A stretch of DNA of 64,000 nucleotides, from NCBI GenBank assembly GCA_035472475.1, contig DATIPA010000036.1, positions 5,334 to 69,333 of the forward strand, read 5' to 3'. Below, in pieces: positions 62,283 through 64,000 of the stretch; within the stretch, counting starts at the first letter, position 1, and every line of letters begins with the position of its first letter. A program made the position numbers and the translations under genes. Origin of the DNA: JAFAXD01 sp035472475 (GTDB lineage: Bacteria > Pseudomonadota > Alphaproteobacteria > Rhizobiales > Xanthobacteraceae). A model generated the notes under the pieces. That model had not been told where the DNA came from. It did no database searches and worked only from the letters and a program-made list of their open reading frames with translations.

Positions 62283-62470
62283 AAGCCCTGCTCGTTAATC
62301 GCCTTCTCGATCGTGGGACGGGCGAAATTGTGGGGCGGCGCGCGTTCGGGCGTGATCACGCCCACCGCGTGCCAGGGACGAAAATGCGACGGCAGCTTGC
62401 TGCCTGCCGAATCGCCGGCGAACGCGCGCAACTCCTTGTTGGCGTCGGACTTGAAGATGTAGATGCGCAT
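62249..62470 (-). CDS. Small conserved protein of unknown function
   Basis: A 73-residue protein with MRIYIFKSDANKELRAFAGD at the start and PHNFARPTIEKAINEQGFQL, then WRMK, at the end. I recall very similar short proteins in Bradyrhizobium and relatives, with no assigned role. The ATG at 62470 has GGAGG upstream (complement of cctcc, 62479-62483). It is encoded opposite the 3' end of the helicase gene, with a 34-base overlap. No signal peptide or cysteine. Confidence 0.8.
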   Translation of the reverse strand: MRIYIFKSDANKELRAFAGDSAGSKLPSHFRPWHAVGVITPERAPPHNFARPTIEKAINEQGFQLWRMKPKAE

Positions 62471-62579
62471 GGGTCCGCCTCCTTCCGGCGTCCTAATTAC
62501 TGTTGTGTGCCCGACCTGGTCGCCTTCCGATCCGCGTGTTCACAGGTTGCCGGGGATCGGAGCGCGCGCCGGTGGTCTA

Positions 62580-62852
62580 TTAGCGGCGCCGGAATTGCGG
62601 ACGTGCAGGGGAGCTGCGCGGCGCTGCTCGCTCATCCTTATGCCGGAAGATCACGCGGCCCTTCTCGAGATCGTAAGGCGACATCTCAACCGTAACCCGA
62701 TCTCCCGCCAACGTCTTGATTCGATTCTTCTTCATGCGGCCCGCCGCGTAGGCGATGATCTCGTGTCCGTTATCAAGCTGCACGCGGAACCGAGTGTCCG
62801 GCAGAATTTCGGTCACCAGTCCTTCAAGCTCGATCAGTTCTTCTTTGGCCAT
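62580..62852 (-). CDS. infA: Translation initiation factor IF-1
   Basis: A 90-residue IF-1. The OB-fold core is intact: MAKEELIELEGLVTEILPDT, FRVQLDNGHEIIAYAAGRMK, and KNRIKTLAGDRVTVEMSPYD followed by LEKGRVIFRHK. After the normal ~72-residue core comes an 18-residue basic tail (DERAAPRSSPARPQFRRR), absent in standard IF-1. It starts at ATG 62852; the frame open to 63008 has no supporting start. It binds the A site of the 30S subunit. A second, standard infA elsewhere in the genome is likely. Confidence 0.95.
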   Translation of the reverse strand: MAKEELIELEGLVTEILPDTRFRVQLDNGHEIIAYAAGRMKKNRIKTLAGDRVTVEMSPYDLEKGRVIFRHKDERAAPRSSPARPQFRRR

Positions 62853-62973
62853 GCGTGCCTCATGTTGATGGCAGTCCCGGATGCGGCATTGATCACGACC
62901 TATCGCCGACCCAGAATCTTCGGCCAATATAGCATTGATGACGGCCCCGCGTAGCCATTTGGTGATCGTAGGA

Positions 62974-62998
62974 GACGCGCGACTTGCGGTCGCGCGTC
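62974..62998 (-). terminator. Hairpin between cspA and infA
   Basis: A perfect 10-bp stem GACGCGCGAC / GTCGCGCGTC with a 5-base loop lies 29 bases downstream of the cspA stop (minus strand). There is no U-tract after it, so it may be a weak terminator or 3' stabiliser rather than a full intrinsic terminator. Confidence 0.45.
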
Positions 62999-63027
62999 CC
63001 GAAAACAAGGTCTTTGCGGAGGCAAAT

Positions 63028-63237
63028 TCACTCAGCGGAAATGCGGCTGACCGCGATCTTGCCCGAGCGAGCGTCGGTCTGTACGTCGAAGCTCACTTTC
63101 TGGCCCTCGCGCAAGCTATGGATGCCGGCGCGCTCGAGCGCGGTGGCATGAACGAATACGTCCTTACTGCCGTCGTCTGGCGCGATAAATCCGTAGCCTT
63201 TGTTGCCGTTGTAGAACTTTACTGTTCCCGTAGTCAT
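63028..63237 (-). CDS. cspA: Cold-shock protein (CspA family)
   Basis: A 69-residue single OB-fold RNA chaperone. RNP1 is KGYGFI and RNP2 is VFVHATAL; the opening is MTTGTVKFYNGNKGYGFIAP. The ATG at 63237 has AAGGA six bases upstream. A long leader (63238 to at least 63390) upstream is typical of cold-shock genes. It lies near infA and the DEAD-box helicase, which together form an RNA-structure group. Confidence 0.96.
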   Translation of the reverse strand: MTTGTVKFYNGNKGYGFIAPDDGSKDVFVHATALERAGIHSLREGQKVSFDVQTDARSGKIAVSRISAE

Positions 63238-63581
63238 TGATCGTCCTTTCACTGACGTATGCACGTGGAGCGGACACGCAATTGCGCCCGGCTTCCGGTT
63301 CGTCGAATTTGGAGAGAGTCTGAAACGTGCGCCAGGCAGTGCGAGGCGGAGCGGCCCAGTAGTCCGGCCAAATATCGATGTAACAATTTAATGGTCTGGC
63401 CGTATCATTGCAAGTCAGGCGCATTGGTATAATGTGCGGAGTCTCGTAATGCGCACATCTGCTTGCGCTGCGTCCCGACAATCGCGCTGATGTTTCGAGC
63501 CGGGTGGCTCAGGCTCATTGCTCGTCGTGGCCACGTGATTCTCCGAGGAGACGTCCTCGAAGCCTGTCAGGGGTGGACTTG
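63238..63581. other. Intergenic region between cspA and the B12 radical SAM gene
   Basis: A 344-base non-coding stretch with divergent promoters. On the plus strand, an extended -10 TTGGTATAAT (TATAAT at 63428-63433) is followed by about 140 bases of leader before the ATG at 63582. On the minus strand, TTGCAA with 17-base spacing to TAAATT (near 63390) could start the cspA transcript, leaving a leader of about 140 bases. No gene is supported here. Confidence 0.5.
63428..63433 (+). promoter_or_regulatory. Extended -10 promoter element for the right-edge radical SAM gene
   Basis: TATAAT preceded by TGG makes a TGN-TATAAT extended -10. The nearest -35-like TTGCAA lies only 14 bases upstream, so the extended -10 would carry most of the activity. 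It is rare to see a perfect TATAAT in this GC-rich sequence. Confidence 0.4.
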
Positions 63582-64000
63582 ATGACCCGGAATGCGCGGC
63601 CCCCGAACGTGTTGATGGTGTTTCCGCGCTTCAACCCGAATTCGTTCTGGAGCTTGGCGCCAGTCTGCGAAATCTGGGGTGCGCGCGCTCCAGCGCCCCC
63701 GCTCGGCATGATTACGCTCGCAGCCATGCTGCCGAAGGACTGGAACGTCCGCCTGCTCAATCGCAACTCCGAAGACGTTGCTGCGGCCGATTTCGAGTGG
63801 GCCGACATGGTGATGACAGGCGGCATGCTGCCGCAGCAGGACGACGCGCTCGCGCTGATCGATCTCGCGCAGTCGTTCGGCAAGCCCGTGGTGGTTGGCG
63901 GGCCCGCTGCGACCTCGAGCCCGGGCGACTATCGCAGCGCGGATTTTCTGGTGCTCGGCGAGGCCGAAGGGGTGATCGAGGATTTCGTCAATGCCTGGTT
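63582..64000 (+). CDS. B12-binding radical SAM protein (partial, C-terminus off the right edge)
   Basis: The first 139 residues form a B12-binding-domain start: NVLMVFPRFNPNSFWSLAPV, APAPPLGMITLAAMLPKDW, VVVGGPAATSSPGDYRSADF and LVLGEAEGVIEDF. This layout (PRF-PNSFW, PPLG-TLAAMLP, GGP-LGEAE) is typical of B12-binding radical SAM proteins, including hopanoid and DUF4070-type members. The radical SAM CxxxCxxC is beyond the window. It is a different subtype from the gene at 45385. Confidence 0.85.
   Translation, partial: MTRNARPPNVLMVFPRFNPNSFWSLAPVCEIWGARAPAPPLGMITLAAMLPKDWNVRLLNRNSEDVAAADFEWADMVMTGGMLPQQDDALALIDLAQSFGKPVVVGGPAATSSPGDYRSADFLVLGEAEGVIEDFVNAW

Overview
The window is a GC-rich chromosomal segment that reads as an alphaproteobacterium of the order Hyphomicrobiales (Rhizobiales), probably near Bradyrhizobium, Rhodopseudomonas or other Bradyrhizobiaceae/Xanthobacteraceae. 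The support is an ActS/ActR (RegB/RegA) redox pair, MmcB, an 'FRCPxx'-type zinc-ribbon protein, a TctABC transporter, many CaiB, LLM, VOC and amidohydrolase genes, and an intergenic palindromic repeat of the kind common in those genomes. Coding density is very high. I see no rRNA, tRNA, CRISPR array, intact IS element or prophage.

Layout. (1) 1-10297, all on the minus strand: a nine-gene catabolic-looking block. From its promoter end it runs PaaK-like CoA ligase, MetE-like enzyme, CaiB-type CoA transferase, second MetE-like enzyme, carotenoid-dehydrogenase-like FAD enzyme, secreted VOC protein, and a peptide/opine-type ABC transporter (binding protein, two permeases, the second cut by the window edge). 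(2) 10564-21678, plus strand: a complete urea uptake and urease cluster, urtABCDE-ureDABCEF-(DUF3995-like membrane gene)-ureG, behind a textbook sigma-54 promoter. A terminator-like hairpin lies between urtA and urtB. (3) 21682-29722: a palindromic repeat, a tctCBA tripartite tricarboxylate transporter, a 372-bp gap with two palindromic repeats, and a branched-chain-amino-acid-type ABC transporter whose binding protein converges on its livHMGF genes.

(4) 29831-36922: an FAD monooxygenase, an HIBADH-family dehydrogenase, a GlcG/HbpS protein, an LLM flavin enzyme, mmcB, a small secreted protein, and a trio of amidohydrolase, unknown 106-aa protein and Rieske protein. (5) 37006-39695, minus strand: a di-iron ODP-like protein, the redox sensor kinase ActS and the response regulator ActR, tightly linked. 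(6) 39805-48583: a second LLM enzyme, a PHA-system protein, a secreted M20 peptidase, a form-II CoxL-like molybdopterin subunit without partners, a B12-binding radical SAM protein, and a GbsR/MarR regulator plus DUF4166 protein. The start codon of the regulator sits in the middle of a perfect 32-bp palindrome. (7) 48685-60212: aromatic and organic-acid catabolism. On the plus strand are an enolase-superfamily enzyme, a GST, a Bug-type binding protein, an extradiol dioxygenase and an ACMSD-like amidohydrolase. On the minus strand is an operon of FAH-family enzyme, isochorismatase-like hydrolase, alpha/beta hydrolase, DoxX and MFS transporter. A TolA/TonB-like protein and PobA follow. (8) 60339-64000: a zinc-ribbon protein, a DEAD-box helicase with a structured leader, a small conserved protein, infA, cspA, and the start of another B12-binding radical SAM gene.

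Together the genes suggest a soil or water heterotroph that scavenges urea under nitrogen control, imports varied organic acids and amino acids, degrades aromatic compounds through ring hydroxylation and cleavage, and has redox (ActSR) and cold-shock regulation. The most noteworthy signals are the 32-bp operator spanning the regulator's start codon, the ODP-ActS-ActR linkage, the membrane gene embedded between ureF and ureG, and the MetE-like/CoA-transferase/CoA-ligase block.
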